A stretch of DNA of 64,000 nucleotides from Streptomyces sp. JJ66. GTDB taxonomy: Bacteria; Actinomycetota; Actinomycetes; Streptomycetales; Streptomycetaceae. The stretch covers positions 3,705 to 67,704 of the forward strand of contig NZ_JAEVFI010000013.1 in NCBI RefSeq assembly GCF_019303495.1, read 5' to 3'. Shown here one piece after another: positions 34,372 to 45,557 of this stretch. The translations under genes and the position numbers were made by a program. The notes under the pieces are model-generated. The model saw only the letters and a program-made list of their open reading frames with translations. It ran no database searches and was not told the DNA's origin. Numbering within the stretch: the stretch's first letter is position 1; every line of letters starts with the position of its first letter.

Positions 34372-34748
34372 CCGACTTCGTCCACATCCTCATGGACGAC
34401 TCGGCGCTGGTCGCCGCAGGACGCGGCAACGAGTTGGCGTCACGGCTAATTCACCGAGCTCATGCCGAGCCTGGCTGGCACCTTTACACCACGGCGTGTG
34501 CTCTGGTGGAAGCCGACCGGACGCGTCGGGGCACGGCTGAACACTTCGCGGCACTTCCCGCCGTCGTGGTCCTTGAGCTGGATCTGCCGTCCGCGCTCGC
34601 GGTCGCACAAGAGGACACCTGGGCCGCTGCCCATACCGAGTACGCGGCTCAGCCGAGCCCCGACCGTCCTTTGGGAGCGTTTGTGGCCAGTGCGGCACCC
34701 CGGGCATGGAAAGGGCGCCCGGTGCGTCTCATCGACCTCAGCGCCTGA
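34368..34748 (+). CDS. PIN-like toxin (VapC type, divergent)
   Basis: A 126-residue protein starting at GTG 34368 (GTGA overlap with the antitoxin stop). The layout suggests a PIN domain: an acidic pair early (HILMDDSALVAAGRGN), an acidic residue in the middle (CALVEADRTR) and a C-terminal block (LGAFVASAAPRAWKG). The canonical DTxV motif and the late Asp are not clear, so it is a divergent or degraded member. Function as an RNase toxin is inferred mainly from the operon layout. Confidence 0.6.
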   Translation: MTDFVHILMDDSALVAAGRGNELASRLIHRAHAEPGWHLYTTACALVEADRTRRGTAEHFAALPAVVVLELDLPSALAVAQEDTWAAAHTEYAAQPSPDRPLGAFVASAAPRAWKGRPVRLIDLSA

Positions 34749-34873
34749 CCGTGTCTGGGGCGACGCGCGCTCAGGCGGACGGTTGTGCCGAAACAGTGGT
34801 GGTCGGGGGTGCCAAGTCCCTACGATCACCGAGTAGGAGGAACGTCGTCGTTTCGGCCCAGCAGGAGGCCCCC

Positions 34874-35494
34874 ATGCACCGCCGTAGGTCCGCGCTCTCC
34901 GTCTCCGCCGCAGCCGCGCTGCTGCTCGGCGTGCCGCTGCTGTCCGGGTGCGGCGGCGCGGAGGGCCGCCCGGGAGCGGCCGCCGTGGTGGACGGCGAGG
35001 AGATCCCCGTCGCGGCGGTGCAGGCCCGCGCCGAGGCGGTGCGGGACGCGCAGCGGGCGGACCCGGAGGGCGAGCAGCTGATCCAGAGCACCGGCCCGGT
35101 GCAGCGCTACATGCTGAACTATTTGCTTGTCGAGCGCGTGGTGGAGCAGGCCGCACAGGACGCGGGCGTGAGCGTCAGCCGCGCCGAGGTGCAGGAGTAC
35201 CGGGCGGCCGAGGAGAAGCGCTTCCGGGGCGGCGAGGCGCTGGAGACGGTCATGCTGCGCGAGCGGGCCATCGCGCCGGACCAGATCGACAACGCGCTGC
35301 GGGTGGAGCTGCTGGTGCGGAAGACGGCCGAGGCACTGGGCGGGGACGTCGAACGGGTCTTCGCCGAGACGGCCGCTGACCTGGGCATCGACGTCAGCCC
35401 GCGCTACGGCACCTGGAACGCCGAGCAGGTGACGCTGGCGGGCGCCACCGACCCGTGGATCAAGCCCGCCACCGTCCCGCAGGAACCGTTCTGA
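34874..35494 (+). CDS. SurA-like N-terminal-domain lipoprotein
   Basis: A 206-residue lipoprotein. ATG 34874 lies 6 nt after GGAGG. The lipobox LLSGC follows a signal peptide. VVDGEEIPVAAVQARAE is the usual start of a SurA_N domain, continued by helices to ~residue 170. There is no parvulin PPIase domain, so it is a chaperone-like rather than isomerase-like member. It precedes mazG, an arrangement common in Streptomyces. Confidence 0.85.
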   Translation: MHRRRSALSVSAAAALLLGVPLLSGCGGAEGRPGAAAVVDGEEIPVAAVQARAEAVRDAQRADPEGEQLIQSTGPVQRYMLNYLLVERVVEQAAQDAGVSVSRAEVQEYRAAEEKRFRGGEALETVMLRERAIAPDQIDNALRVELLVRKTAEALGGDVERVFAETAADLGIDVSPRYGTWNAEQVTLAGATDPWIKPATVPQEPF

Positions 35495-35537
35495 GCTGGC
35501 GGTTTCGTGCCCCGGGCGGGGCTCGGCGGCCCCGGGT

Positions 35538-35550
35538 TAGGCTCGACGGG
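35538..35550 (+). promoter_or_regulatory. Leaderless promoter of mazG
   Basis: TAGGCT (35538-35543) lies 6 nt before the GTG start with no Shine-Dalgarno between, so transcription would begin at or next to the start codon. Confidence 0.55.
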
Positions 35551-36698
35551 TGACCACCGCCGAACCCGTGACACCGACCGCCGACACCGGCCGCCTGATC
35601 CTGCTGACCACCACCCACCGGGTGGCGCCCGGCCTGCTGTCGTGGCCCGCCTGGCAGGCGCTGCGCACCGCCGACCGGGTGGTGTGCGCCGACGCGGCGC
35701 ATCCGCAGCTGCCGTACCTGCGTGAGGCGGGCGTCGCCGTGGCGGCGGCAGAGCCCGGGGCGCGCGAGCTCGCCAAGCAGTGCGCGGGCGGGCGCACGGT
35801 CGTGGTGGTCGCCGGAGCCGACGGTGAGCCGCGGCTGACCGATGGCTTGGCGCGCCTCGCTGGCGGTGGCCAGGAGGCCGTGCCCGACCTGGAACTGCTG
35901 CCCGGCTCCTACGACCTGCCCGGCGCCCGCCTGCTGGACCTGGTGGAGGTCATGGACCGCGTTCGCCTCGCCTGCCCGTGGACCGGTCCGCGCACCCACG
36001 AGGACCTGGTGAAGTACGGCATCGAGGAGGCGTACGAGCTGGTCGAGGCCATCGAGGCCGGGGACCGCGAGGCGCTGTGCGAGGAGCTGGGCGACGTGCT
36101 GCTCCAGGTCGTCTTCCACGCGCGCATCGCCGAGGACGCCGCCGAGGAGCCGTTTTCCATCGACGACGTCGCCGCGGGCATCGTCACCAAACTCGTCCAC
36201 CGCCACCCGCACGTCTTCGGCGAGGAGAGCGCCGAGACGGCCGAGGACGTCAAGGCGCACTGGCTGCGCACGAAGGCGGTCGAGAAGCAGCGGACGTCGG
36301 TGACCGAGGGCGTGCCGCTGGGCCAGCCCGCGCTGGCGCTCGCCGCGAAGCTCGCGAGCCGGGTGCGCGCGGCCGGGCTGGAGGTGCCGCTGGGCGCGGT
36401 GGAGGGCACGCGGAGCGGCACGACGGGCGGCCGGGCAGACGGTACGGGCGGCGGCGTCGGCGCCGTCGGATACGAGCTGCTCGCGCTGGCCGTCCGCGCG
36501 GAGGCCGCCGGGGTGGACCCGGAAACGGCGCTGCGGGCGGCCGCCCGCGCCTACCGGGACGCCGTGGTCGCGGCGGAGCAGCGCGCGGGCGCGACCGGGG
36601 CCGCGACGAATCGACGACACGACGAAACGGCGGAAACGGCGGAAACGGCGGCAACCACGGAAACACCGCCCCGACCGCGTAGCCGCCCGACAGCGTAA
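35550..36698 (+). CDS. mazG: Nucleoside triphosphate pyrophosphohydrolase
   Basis: A 382-residue house-cleaning enzyme that hydrolyses aberrant NTPs. Residues ~15-120 are a tetrapyrrole-methylase-like remnant domain (LILLTTTHRVAPGLLSWPAW), as in actinobacterial MazG. The catalytic MazG domain at ~135-235 has the metal-binding pattern EEAYELVEAIEAGDREALCEELGDVL, and HRHPHVFGEE follows. The C-terminal tail has three perfect 9-nt repeats (GAAACGGCG, 36624-36650) encoding Glu-Thr-Ala units, probably polymorphic. Confidence 0.94.
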   Translation: MTTAEPVTPTADTGRLILLTTTHRVAPGLLSWPAWQALRTADRVVCADAAHPQLPYLREAGVAVAAAEPGARELAKQCAGGRTVVVVAGADGEPRLTDGLARLAGGGQEAVPDLELLPGSYDLPGARLLDLVEVMDRVRLACPWTGPRTHEDLVKYGIEEAYELVEAIEAGDREALCEELGDVLLQVVFHARIAEDAAEEPFSIDDVAAGIVTKLVHRHPHVFGEESAETAEDVKAHWLRTKAVEKQRTSVTEGVPLGQPALALAAKLASRVRAAGLEVPLGAVEGTRSGTTGGRADGTGGGVGAVGYELLALAVRAEAAGVDPETALRAAARAYRDAVVAAEQRAGATGAATNRRHDETAETAETAATTETPPRPRSRPTA

Positions 36699-36705
36699 GC
36701 CCGGT

Positions 36706-36725
36706 CTCTCCGGGTACCCGGAGAG
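36706..36725. promoter_or_regulatory. 20-bp perfect palindrome over the ribosome-binding site of the next gene
   Basis: CTCTCCGGGTACCCGGAGAG reads the same on both strands and ends 1 nt before the ATG at 36727. It contains the only SD-like GGAG. As DNA it could bind a dimeric regulator; as RNA it would pair 8 bp over a GTAC loop and hide the SD. Confidence 0.75.
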
Positions 36726-36726
36726 C

Positions 36727-37062
36727 ATGAGGGACCTACTTGTCGGCATTGCACCGTTCGCGGCAGGCATCGTCGTCGCGGCCGTCCTGGCGTTCGCCGT
36801 GGTCTACGGCATCCGCCGGCTGCGCAGCACCGGGATCTCCCGGCCGCCCGCCCGCCACCAGCCCGCGCCGGGTGAGGTCGAGGAGACGGGACACGAGCGC
36901 GAGTACCGGGAGCCGGACGAGATGCCGCGCGACGGCAGGCGTCGGCTGCCGCACGAGATGCCCGGCGGCGGCACGGCGACCACGCGCCGTGGTGCATGGC
37001 GCGAGCGGCCCCGGTGGAGCGAGGGCACCCGGGGCGGTGACACGCCGAAGGGCGGCGAGTAG
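36727..37062 (+). CDS. Small single-span membrane protein (DUF6479-like)
   Basis: A 111-residue protein with an N-terminal helix (LVGIAPFAAGIVVAAVLAFAV, residues ~5-27). The cytoplasmic tail is strongly charged, Arg/Glu/Pro-rich, with repeated DEMPRDGRRRLPHEMPGG. It resembles small streptomycete membrane proteins of unknown function grouped as DUF6479. Initiation is probably limited by the palindrome covering its ribosome-binding site. Confidence 0.65.
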   Translation: MRDLLVGIAPFAAGIVVAAVLAFAVVYGIRRLRSTGISRPPARHQPAPGEVEETGHEREYREPDEMPRDGRRRLPHEMPGGGTATTRRGAWRERPRWSEGTRGGDTPKGGE

Positions 37063-37141
37063 GCGAGCGGGCTGAGCGCCCCGCCCGGGTCGGCTCAGGC
37101 CCGTGCCCGGGGCGCGCGGCGGAGCGCGTAGCGTCGGGGGC

Positions 37142-38404
37142 GTGACTGACCGCACCGCGCCGCCCGAGCTTTTCACCTGGGAATTCGCCGCCGACCCCTA
37201 CCCGGCCTACGCCTGGCTGCGGGAGCACGCGCCCGTGCACCGGGCGGAGCTGCCCAGCGGGGTGTCGGCCTGGCTGGTGACCCGGTACGACGACGCCCGC
37301 CAGGCCCTCGCCGACCAGCGGCTGAGCAAGAACCCCGGCGCGCACAGCGAGCGCGCGCACGGCAAGGGCAAGGTGGGCATCCCGGGCGAGCGCAGCGCGG
37401 GGCTCATGACGCACCTGCTGAACATCGACCCGCCCGACCACACCCGCCTGCGCCGCCTGGTCTCCCGCGCCTTCACCCCGCGCCGCGTGGCCGCGTTCGC
37501 GCCCCGCGTGCAGGAGCTGACCGACACCCTCATCGACGGCTTCGCACAGCGCGGCAGCGCCGACCTGATCCACGAGTTCGCCTTCCCGCTGCCGATCTAC
37601 GCCATCTGCGACCTGCTGGGTGTCCCGGCGGAGGACCAGGACGACTTCCGCGACTGGGCGGGCATGATGCTGCGTCACGGCGGCGGCCCGCGCGGCGGCG
37701 TCGGCCGGGCGGTCAAGAAGATGCGCGGCTACCTGGCCGAGCTGATCCACCGCAAGCGCGACGACCCCGGGGACGACCTGATCTCCGGCCTGATCCGGGC
37801 CAGCGACCACGGCGAACACCTCACCGAGAACGAGGCCGCCGCGATGGCGTTCATCCTCCTATTTGCCGGGTTCGAGACGACGGTCAACCTCATCGGCAAC
37901 GGCACCCTCGCCCTGCTGCGCCACCCCGAGCAGCGTCGGCGGCTCCAGGACGCGCTCGCCGGGGGCGACACCGCGCTGCTGGAGACCGGCGTCGAGGAGC
38001 TGCTGCGCTACGACGGGCCGGTGGAGCTGGCCACCTGGCGGTTCGCCACCACACCGCTGACGCTGGGCGGGCAGCACATCGACGCCGGTGAGCCGGTCCT
38101 CGTCGTCCTGGCGGCGGCCGACCGCGACCCGCGCAAATTCGACCAGCCCGACGTCCTCGACCTCGCGCGGCGCGACAACCAGCACCTGGGCTACGGGCAC
38201 GGCATCCACTACTGTCTGGGCGCGCCGCTGGCCCGGCTGGAGGGACAGACGGCGCTGGCCACCCTGCTGCGCCGCCTGCCCGAGCTGCGGCTGGCCGCCG
38301 ACCCGGCCGACCTGCGCTGGCGCGGCGGCCTCATCATGCGTGGACTGCGCACACTACCGGTGGAGTTCACCCCGGAGCCCACCCAGGACGTGAAGACGTC
38401 GTGA
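37142..38404 (+). CDS. Cytochrome P450 (CYP107-like)
   Basis: A 420-residue soluble monooxygenase. The I-helix LLFAGFETTVNLIG has the oxygen-binding A-G-x-E-T. The K-helix is EELLR (ExxR). The heme loop is GYGHGIHYCLGAPLARLE with thiolate Cys358. Aromatic Tyr replaces the usual Phe in the first heme-loop position. GTG 37142 has no Shine-Dalgarno but a TAGCGT hexamer 7 nt upstream (37129-37134), consistent with a leaderless mRNA. No dedicated ferredoxin adjoins. The CYP107 assignment is by general resemblance. Confidence 0.92.
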   Translation: MTDRTAPPELFTWEFAADPYPAYAWLREHAPVHRAELPSGVSAWLVTRYDDARQALADQRLSKNPGAHSERAHGKGKVGIPGERSAGLMTHLLNIDPPDHTRLRRLVSRAFTPRRVAAFAPRVQELTDTLIDGFAQRGSADLIHEFAFPLPIYAICDLLGVPAEDQDDFRDWAGMMLRHGGGPRGGVGRAVKKMRGYLAELIHRKRDDPGDDLISGLIRASDHGEHLTENEAAAMAFILLFAGFETTVNLIGNGTLALLRHPEQRRRLQDALAGGDTALLETGVEELLRYDGPVELATWRFATTPLTLGGQHIDAGEPVLVVLAAADRDPRKFDQPDVLDLARRDNQHLGYGHGIHYCLGAPLARLEGQTALATLLRRLPELRLAADPADLRWRGGLIMRGLRTLPVEFTPEPTQDVKTS

Positions 38405-38515
38405 CCATTGCGTGATCTAGACGACACTGGCTTGTGACGCACACGCGTTCGCCGCTACCTTCAGCCGCTGGGCCCGCCCGGGAGGGTGTGCCGCAGCCAT
38501 AGGAGAGGGTTCCAC

Positions 38516-39553
38516 ATGCGTTCCGGGAACGGTCGGCACCGCCGACCCCGCCAGGCCCCAGCCGTCGTCGTCACCATGGGGGTGACCGGAGCAGGGGTGG
38601 CCTTGCCGCTGCTCGGCGCGTCCGGCGCGCACGCCGTGGACGGCACCGTGTGGGACCGGGTCGCCGAGTGTGAGAGTGGCGGCGCGTGGAGCGCCAACGG
38701 CGGCACCGGCTACTACGGCGGCTTCCAGCTCCCGCTGGACACCTGGGAGCGCTACGGCGGCACCGCGCACGCCGACCGCCCCGACCTGGCCAGCCGCAAC
38801 CAGCAGATCGCGGTCGCCGAGGAGATCCTGGCCCAGCAGGGCCCCGACGCCTGGCCCACCTGCGCTGTCACCAGCGGACTGACGGCGGCCGTCAACGGCG
38901 TCAACGCGTCAGCGCGGACACCCGACGGCGCCGAGGGCGGCGAGCTGTCCGACGACGCCACCGGCGCTCCCCAGGCGCCCGGGGCGGCGGACGAACCGGC
39001 CGGGGAGGCCACGGGAGCACCAGCGGGCGACGCTGATCCGGGTGCCGACCAGGCCCGCCCCGGCGCCGCTCCCGCCGCTCCCGAGTCCGGCGGGAGCGGC
39101 GCCGGTGCGGACCCGGGCGGTGCGGCGGACGCCTCCGGGCGCCCGGAGGCGGAGGAGCGTGCCGCAGGCGAGCGGGACGGCGGCGGGCGGCACCGTGGCG
39201 AACCGGACGCGGCAAAGAACCCGCCCGGGGCCGGACAGCGTTCGGACCGGAGCACGGGCCGCCACGCGGCACCGGCCGACGGCATCCCCTTCGCCGAACC
39301 GCGCGCGGATGACTTCACCGGCACCCCCGGCGCGGGCGCCGGTGAGCCCCGCCATCCGGCGAACGGTGACGCGCGGAGAACCGAACAGACGTACACCGTC
39401 GAGTCCGGTGACTCGCTCTCCGGGATCGCCGGGTCGCATCAGGTGCCCGGTGGCTGGCCCGCGCTGTACGCCGCCAACGAGGAGGTCGTCGGCGCGGATG
39501 AGAACCTGATCCTGCCCGGTCAGACCCTCGAACTCCCCGCAGCAGCACACTAG
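38516..39553 (+). CDS. rpfC: Resuscitation-promoting factor with C-terminal LysM
   Basis: A 345-residue secreted muralytic enzyme. ATG 38516 follows GGAGAGGG. The signal peptide runs to the GASGAHAVDG region (~42). The Rpf transglycosylase-like domain at ~43-120 carries the catalytic Glu in VAECESGGAWSANGG. A long disordered Ala/Gly/Asp-rich linker (~130-285) leads to LysM (YTVESGDSLSGIAGSHQ ... LILPGQTLEL) at ~295-342. It acts in the wall during germination. The symbol follows its position next to rpfA, as in S. coelicolor. Confidence 0.88.
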   Translation: MRSGNGRHRRPRQAPAVVVTMGVTGAGVALPLLGASGAHAVDGTVWDRVAECESGGAWSANGGTGYYGGFQLPLDTWERYGGTAHADRPDLASRNQQIAVAEEILAQQGPDAWPTCAVTSGLTAAVNGVNASARTPDGAEGGELSDDATGAPQAPGAADEPAGEATGAPAGDADPGADQARPGAAPAAPESGGSGAGADPGGAADASGRPEAEERAAGERDGGGRHRGEPDAAKNPPGAGQRSDRSTGRHAAPADGIPFAEPRADDFTGTPGAGAGEPRHPANGDARRTEQTYTVESGDSLSGIAGSHQVPGGWPALYAANEEVVGADENLILPGQTLELPAAAH

Positions 39554-39555
39554 TT

Positions 39556-39581
39556 GGTGACGGGCGCTACGCCCCGTCACC
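39556..39581 (+). terminator. rpfC terminator
   Basis: GGTGACGGG pairs with CCCGTCACC (8-nt loop), beginning 3 nt after the rpfC stop codon. Confidence 0.75.
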
Positions 39582-39588
39582 CGTTCGC

Positions 39589-39616
39589 GCGGAATGTGAC
39601 CCTTGTCACATTCCGC
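39589..39616. promoter_or_regulatory. Crp-type binding site upstream of rpfA
   Basis: GCGGAATGTGAC and GTCACATTCCGC are 12-bp perfect arms around CCTT. The centre is TGTGA-N6-TCACA (39595-39610), an exact match to the Crp consensus. Control of rpfA by the cAMP receptor protein is established in S. coelicolor and mycobacteria. Confidence 0.85.
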
Positions 39617-39783
39617 TGCGGCGTGTCCGGATTGCCGCAGGATGCAGCTACTTGCCCGGACCTGCGGCGACAGTGCTGGTGCCTCGTCAAACCACCCTGT
39701 TTGTCGGGATATCAGGGTGTTTGATCCGATTATTGCGGTGTGCTTACCGTCACATCGCCCGCTACTGCGGGCCCGTTGACCGT

Positions 39784-42226
<2,443 letters not shown>

Positions 42227-42394
42227 CCCGAACGGGGCCGCCCGGCCCCCCGGCGCCGTCGTACGATGCCGTGCCGTACCACGACGTCCCGGCCCGCGGT
42301 CCCGTACCGTGAGGCCGGGACGCCGACGCGCACGGCGGCGTCCGCAGCCGACGCGGACCGACCCCGCGCAGAACACCGCGACCAGGGAGGCGAC

Positions 42395-42883
42395 GTGGCC
42401 CCGAAACGGGAACCGTCCTCCACGACGACCCGGCTCAAGGCGCTCGGCGAGCAGGCGGCGGCCCACCTCTACCGCGCCGAGAACCGCCGGCTGCGCCGCA
42501 CCCCGCGACGCGGCAGGCTCACCGGGCGCGCCGCCCTGCTGGCCCTCGTGCTGTGCTCGCTGATCGTGGCGCTGGCGTACCCGATCCGGCAGTACGTCTC
42601 GCAGCGCGCCGAAATCGCCGAGCTGCGGGAAGAGGCCGGGACCACCAGCGAACGCGTCGAGGAGCTGCGGGAGCTGAAGGCCCGCCTCCAGGACCCGGCC
42701 TACGTCGAGCAGCTGGCCCGCGAGCACCTGCACTACGTGCGGCCCGGGGAGCGCGGCTACGTCGTGGAGGGCGAGAGCCGGCCCGAAACGCACCGCCCCA
42801 GCGACGACGCCGCCGCCGACCGCCCCTGGTACCGCAACTTCCTGGACGGCGTGGACCGCGCCGACCGCGCCGAACACCCCTAG
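42395..42883 (+). CDS. divIC: FtsB/DivIC-like septum formation protein
   Basis: A 162-residue bitopic membrane protein. GTG 42395 lies 5 nt after GGGAGG. A basic N-terminal cytoplasmic segment precedes one membrane helix at ~46-64 (AALLALVLCSLIVALAYPI). The helix runs into an extracellular coiled coil (QRAEIAELREEAGTTSERVEELRELKARL) and the family block DPAYVEQLAREHLHYVRPGE. It scaffolds FtsL/FtsQ at the septum. TACGAT (42262-42267) may be its -10 element. Confidence 0.92.
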   Translation: MAPKREPSSTTTRLKALGEQAAAHLYRAENRRLRRTPRRGRLTGRAALLALVLCSLIVALAYPIRQYVSQRAEIAELREEAGTTSERVEELRELKARLQDPAYVEQLAREHLHYVRPGERGYVVEGESRPETHRPSDDAAADRPWYRNFLDGVDRADRAEHP

Positions 42884-42921
42884 TTCCCCTGCCTGACGAT
42901 CCGGAAGACACCCGCCGACCC

Positions 42922-43509
42922 ATGGACACTCCGCCGCCCCCGACCGACTCCGCGCCGCCCACCGAGGCGGACGTCGCCGCCTTCCGGGCGCAGCTCGGGC
43001 GGCCCCCGCGCGGCCTGCGCGCCATCGCGCACCGCTGCCCCTGCGGACAGCCCGACGTCGTGGAGACCGCCCCCCGGCTGGAGGACGGCACGCCGTTCCC
43101 CACCACGTACTACCTGACCTGCCCGCGCGCCGCCTCCGCGATCGGCACGCTGGAGGCGGAGGGGGTGATGAAGGAGATGAGCAAGCGCCTGGCCACCGAT
43201 CCGGAGCTGGCCGCCGCCTACCGCGCCGCCCACGAGGACTACCTCGCCCGCCGCGACGCCATCGAGGTGCTGGAGGGCTTCCCCAGCGCGGGCGGTATGC
43301 CCGACCGCGTCAAGTGCCTGCACGTCCTCGTCGCGCACTCGCTCGCCGCCGGACCCGGGGTCAACCCGCTGGGGGACGAGGCCATCGCCCTGCTGCCGCA
43401 GTGGTGGCGCAAGGGCCCGTGCGTGGCGCCCGGTGTGCCCCGCGAGGAGAGCGTCTCCCGCGACGAGCTGCCTGACGAGACGTCCGACGCCGCCGAGGAG
43501 AGCGCCTGA
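42922..43509 (+). CDS. DUF501 family protein
   Basis: A 195-residue protein of the actinobacterial family that almost always lies between divIC and ppx. The body (~18-170) has the conserved LGRPPRGLRAIAHRCPCGQP, PFPTTYYLTCPRA and MPDRVKCLHVLVAHSLAAGPG blocks with several conserved Cys and His, suggesting metal binding. The last ~20 residues are acidic. Function unknown. Its TGA overlaps the ppx ATG by one base. Confidence 0.88.
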   Translation: MDTPPPPTDSAPPTEADVAAFRAQLGRPPRGLRAIAHRCPCGQPDVVETAPRLEDGTPFPTTYYLTCPRAASAIGTLEAEGVMKEMSKRLATDPELAAAYRAAHEDYLARRDAIEVLEGFPSAGGMPDRVKCLHVLVAHSLAAGPGVNPLGDEAIALLPQWWRKGPCVAPGVPREESVSRDELPDETSDAAEESA

Positions 43510-44453
43510 TGACCCGCGTCGCCGCCGTGGACTGCGGCACCAACTCCATCCGCCTGCTGGTTGCCGACGTCGATCCGGTCACCGGGACGGCCACGGAGCT
43601 GGACCGGCGCATGCGGATCGTGCGCCTGGGCCAGGGCGTGGACCGCACCGGGCGGCTGGCCCCCGAGGCGCTGGAGCGCACCTTCGCCGCCTGCCGCGAG
43701 TACGCCGGTGTCATCCGCTCGCTCGGTGCCGAGCGCACCCGGTTCGTCGCCACCTCCGCCACCCGGGACGCCAGCAACCGCGAGGTGTTCGTACGCGGCG
43801 TCGTGGACACCCTCGGCGTGGAGCCGGAGGTCATCACCGGCGACCAGGAAGCCGAGTTCTCCTTCACCGGCGCCACCCGGGGCCTGACCGGCCCCGGTTT
43901 CCCGGCGCCCTACCTCGTGGTGGACATCGGCGGCGGCTCCACCGAACTCGTCGTCGGCTCCGACGGCGTGGCGGCGGCCCGCAGCGTGGACATCGGCTGC
44001 GTGCGCATGACCGAACGCCACCTGGTGCGCGATGGCGTGGTGAGCGATCCGCCGACGGCCGAGCAGATCACCGCCATACGGGCCGACGTGGACGCCGCCC
44101 TCGACCTGGCCGGGCAGACCGTGCCGCTGGCCCGCGCCCACACCCTGGTCGGGCTCGCCGGATCGGTGACGACGGTGGCGGGCATCGCCCTCGGCCTGCC
44201 GGAGTACGACCCGGCCGCCATCCACCACAGCCGCGTGCCCCTCGCCCGGGTCCGCGAGATCACCGCCCGCCTGCTGGCCTCCACCCACGCCGAGCGCGAG
44301 ACCATCGGGGTGCTGCACCCCGGCCGTATCGACGTCATCGCGGCCGGCGCGCTGATCCTCCAGTCGGTGATGGAACACTGCGGCGCCCGGGAAGTCGTCG
44401 TCAGCGAACACGACATCCTCGACGGCATCGCCTTCGCCACCGCCGCCGGATAG
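43509..44453 (+). CDS. ppx: Ppx/GppA exopolyphosphatase family protein
   Basis: A 314-residue phosphatase of the short actinobacterial type (no C-terminal HD domain). The ASKHA-fold phosphate loops are VAAVDCGTNSIRLLVADV at the N-terminus and VVDIGGGSTELVVG at ~138-151. LVGLAGSVTTVAGIALG and HPGRIDVIAAGALIL follow. Members hydrolyse polyphosphate or (p)ppGpp; the short type 1 enzymes may prefer short polyphosphate. Translationally coupled to the DUF501 gene. Confidence 0.9.
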   Translation: MTRVAAVDCGTNSIRLLVADVDPVTGTATELDRRMRIVRLGQGVDRTGRLAPEALERTFAACREYAGVIRSLGAERTRFVATSATRDASNREVFVRGVVDTLGVEPEVITGDQEAEFSFTGATRGLTGPGFPAPYLVVDIGGGSTELVVGSDGVAAARSVDIGCVRMTERHLVRDGVVSDPPTAEQITAIRADVDAALDLAGQTVPLARAHTLVGLAGSVTTVAGIALGLPEYDPAAIHHSRVPLARVREITARLLASTHAERETIGVLHPGRIDVIAAGALILQSVMEHCGAREVVVSEHDILDGIAFATAAG

Positions 44454-44460
44454 GCGGCAG

Positions 44461-44500
44461 CGTGACCGCTGGGCGCTGTCCCCGTACGCCCGCGGTCACG
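44461..44500. terminator. Bidirectional terminator between ppx and nrdB
   Basis: CGTGACCGC (44461-44469) pairs perfectly with GCGGTCACG (44492-44500), between converging genes. Confidence 0.65.
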
Positions 44501-44513
44501 TCGGCCGGAGGCG

Positions 44514-45557
44514 TTAGAAGTCGTCGTCGAAGGAGACGGTGCCCTCTACGGCGACCTGGTAGGCGGAGGGGCGGCGTTCGAAGAAGTTGGTGAGTTCCTG
44601 GACGTCCTGGAGGTCCAGGAAGGGGAAGGGGTTGGCCGAGCCGAACACGGGGTCGAGGCCGAGGCGGGTCAGGCGCTGGTCGGCGACGCACTCCAGGTAC
44701 GCGCGCATGGACTCGGTGTTCATGCCGGGCAGGCCCTCGCCGCACAGGTCGCGCGCGAACTGCAGTTCCGCTTCCACGGCTTCGCGCAGCATCGCCGTCA
44801 CCTCGCGGCTCATATCGGCGTCGAACAGCTCCGGCTCCTCCGCCCGCACGGTGTCCACGACGTGGAACGCGAAGTCCATGTGGCAGCTCTCGTCGCGGAA
44901 CACCCAGTTGGTGCCGGTGGCCAGGCCGTGCAGCAGGCCACGGGAGCGGAACCAGTAGACGTAGGCGAAGGCGCCGTAGAAGAACAGCCCTTCGATGCAG
45001 GCGGCGAAGCAGATCAGGTTGAGCAGGAAACGGCGGCGGTCGGCCTGGGTGCGCAGGGTGGTGAGGTCGTCTACCGAGTCCATCCAGCGGAAGCAGAACC
45101 GCGCCTTCTCACGGATGGACGGAATGTTCTCCACGGCCGCGAACGCCTCGGCGCGCTCGTCCGGATCGGGCAGGTAGGTGTCCAGCAGGGTCAGGTAGAA
45201 CTGGACGTGCACGGCCTCCTCGAACAGCTGCCGGGACAGGTACAGCCGCGCCTCGGGCGCGTTGATGTGCCGGTAGAGGGTCAGGACGAGGTTGTTGGCG
45301 ACGATCGAGTCCCCGGTGGCGAAGAAGGCGACGAGACGGCCGATGAGGTGCTGCTCGCCGGGGGAGAGCTGGGCGAGGTCGGCGACGTCGGAGTGCAGGT
45401 CCACCTCTTCGACCGTCCAGGTGTTCTTGATCGCGTCGCGGTAGCGGTCGTAGAACTCCGGGTAGCGCATCGGGCGCAGGGTCAGCTCGAAGCCCGGGTC
45501 GAGCAGGTGCTGGGCGGGCCGCGTGGCGGCGGACTCGGGAGCGGTGGGGGCGGTCAT
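44514..45557 (-). CDS. nrdB: Class Ia ribonucleotide reductase small subunit
   Basis: A 347-residue diiron radical protein. Iron ligands appear in FFATGDSIVANN (Asp), SRQLFEEAVHVQFY (Glu and His), FAACIEGLFFYGAF (Glu) and FRDESCHMDFAFHV (Glu and His). The C-terminal tail ends in SFDDDF, which docks in NrdA. ATG 45557 overlaps the nrdA stop. In S. coelicolor a third gene, nrdS, follows nrdB; here a converging ppx gene lies there instead. Confidence 0.95.
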   Translation of the reverse strand: MTAPTAPESAATRPAQHLLDPGFELTLRPMRYPEFYDRYRDAIKNTWTVEEVDLHSDVADLAQLSPGEQHLIGRLVAFFATGDSIVANNLVLTLYRHINAPEARLYLSRQLFEEAVHVQFYLTLLDTYLPDPDERAEAFAAVENIPSIREKARFCFRWMDSVDDLTTLRTQADRRRFLLNLICFAACIEGLFFYGAFAYVYWFRSRGLLHGLATGTNWVFRDESCHMDFAFHVVDTVRAEEPELFDADMSREVTAMLREAVEAELQFARDLCGEGLPGMNTESMRAYLECVADQRLTRLGLDPVFGSANPFPFLDLQDVQELTNFFERRPSAYQVAVEGTVSFDDDF

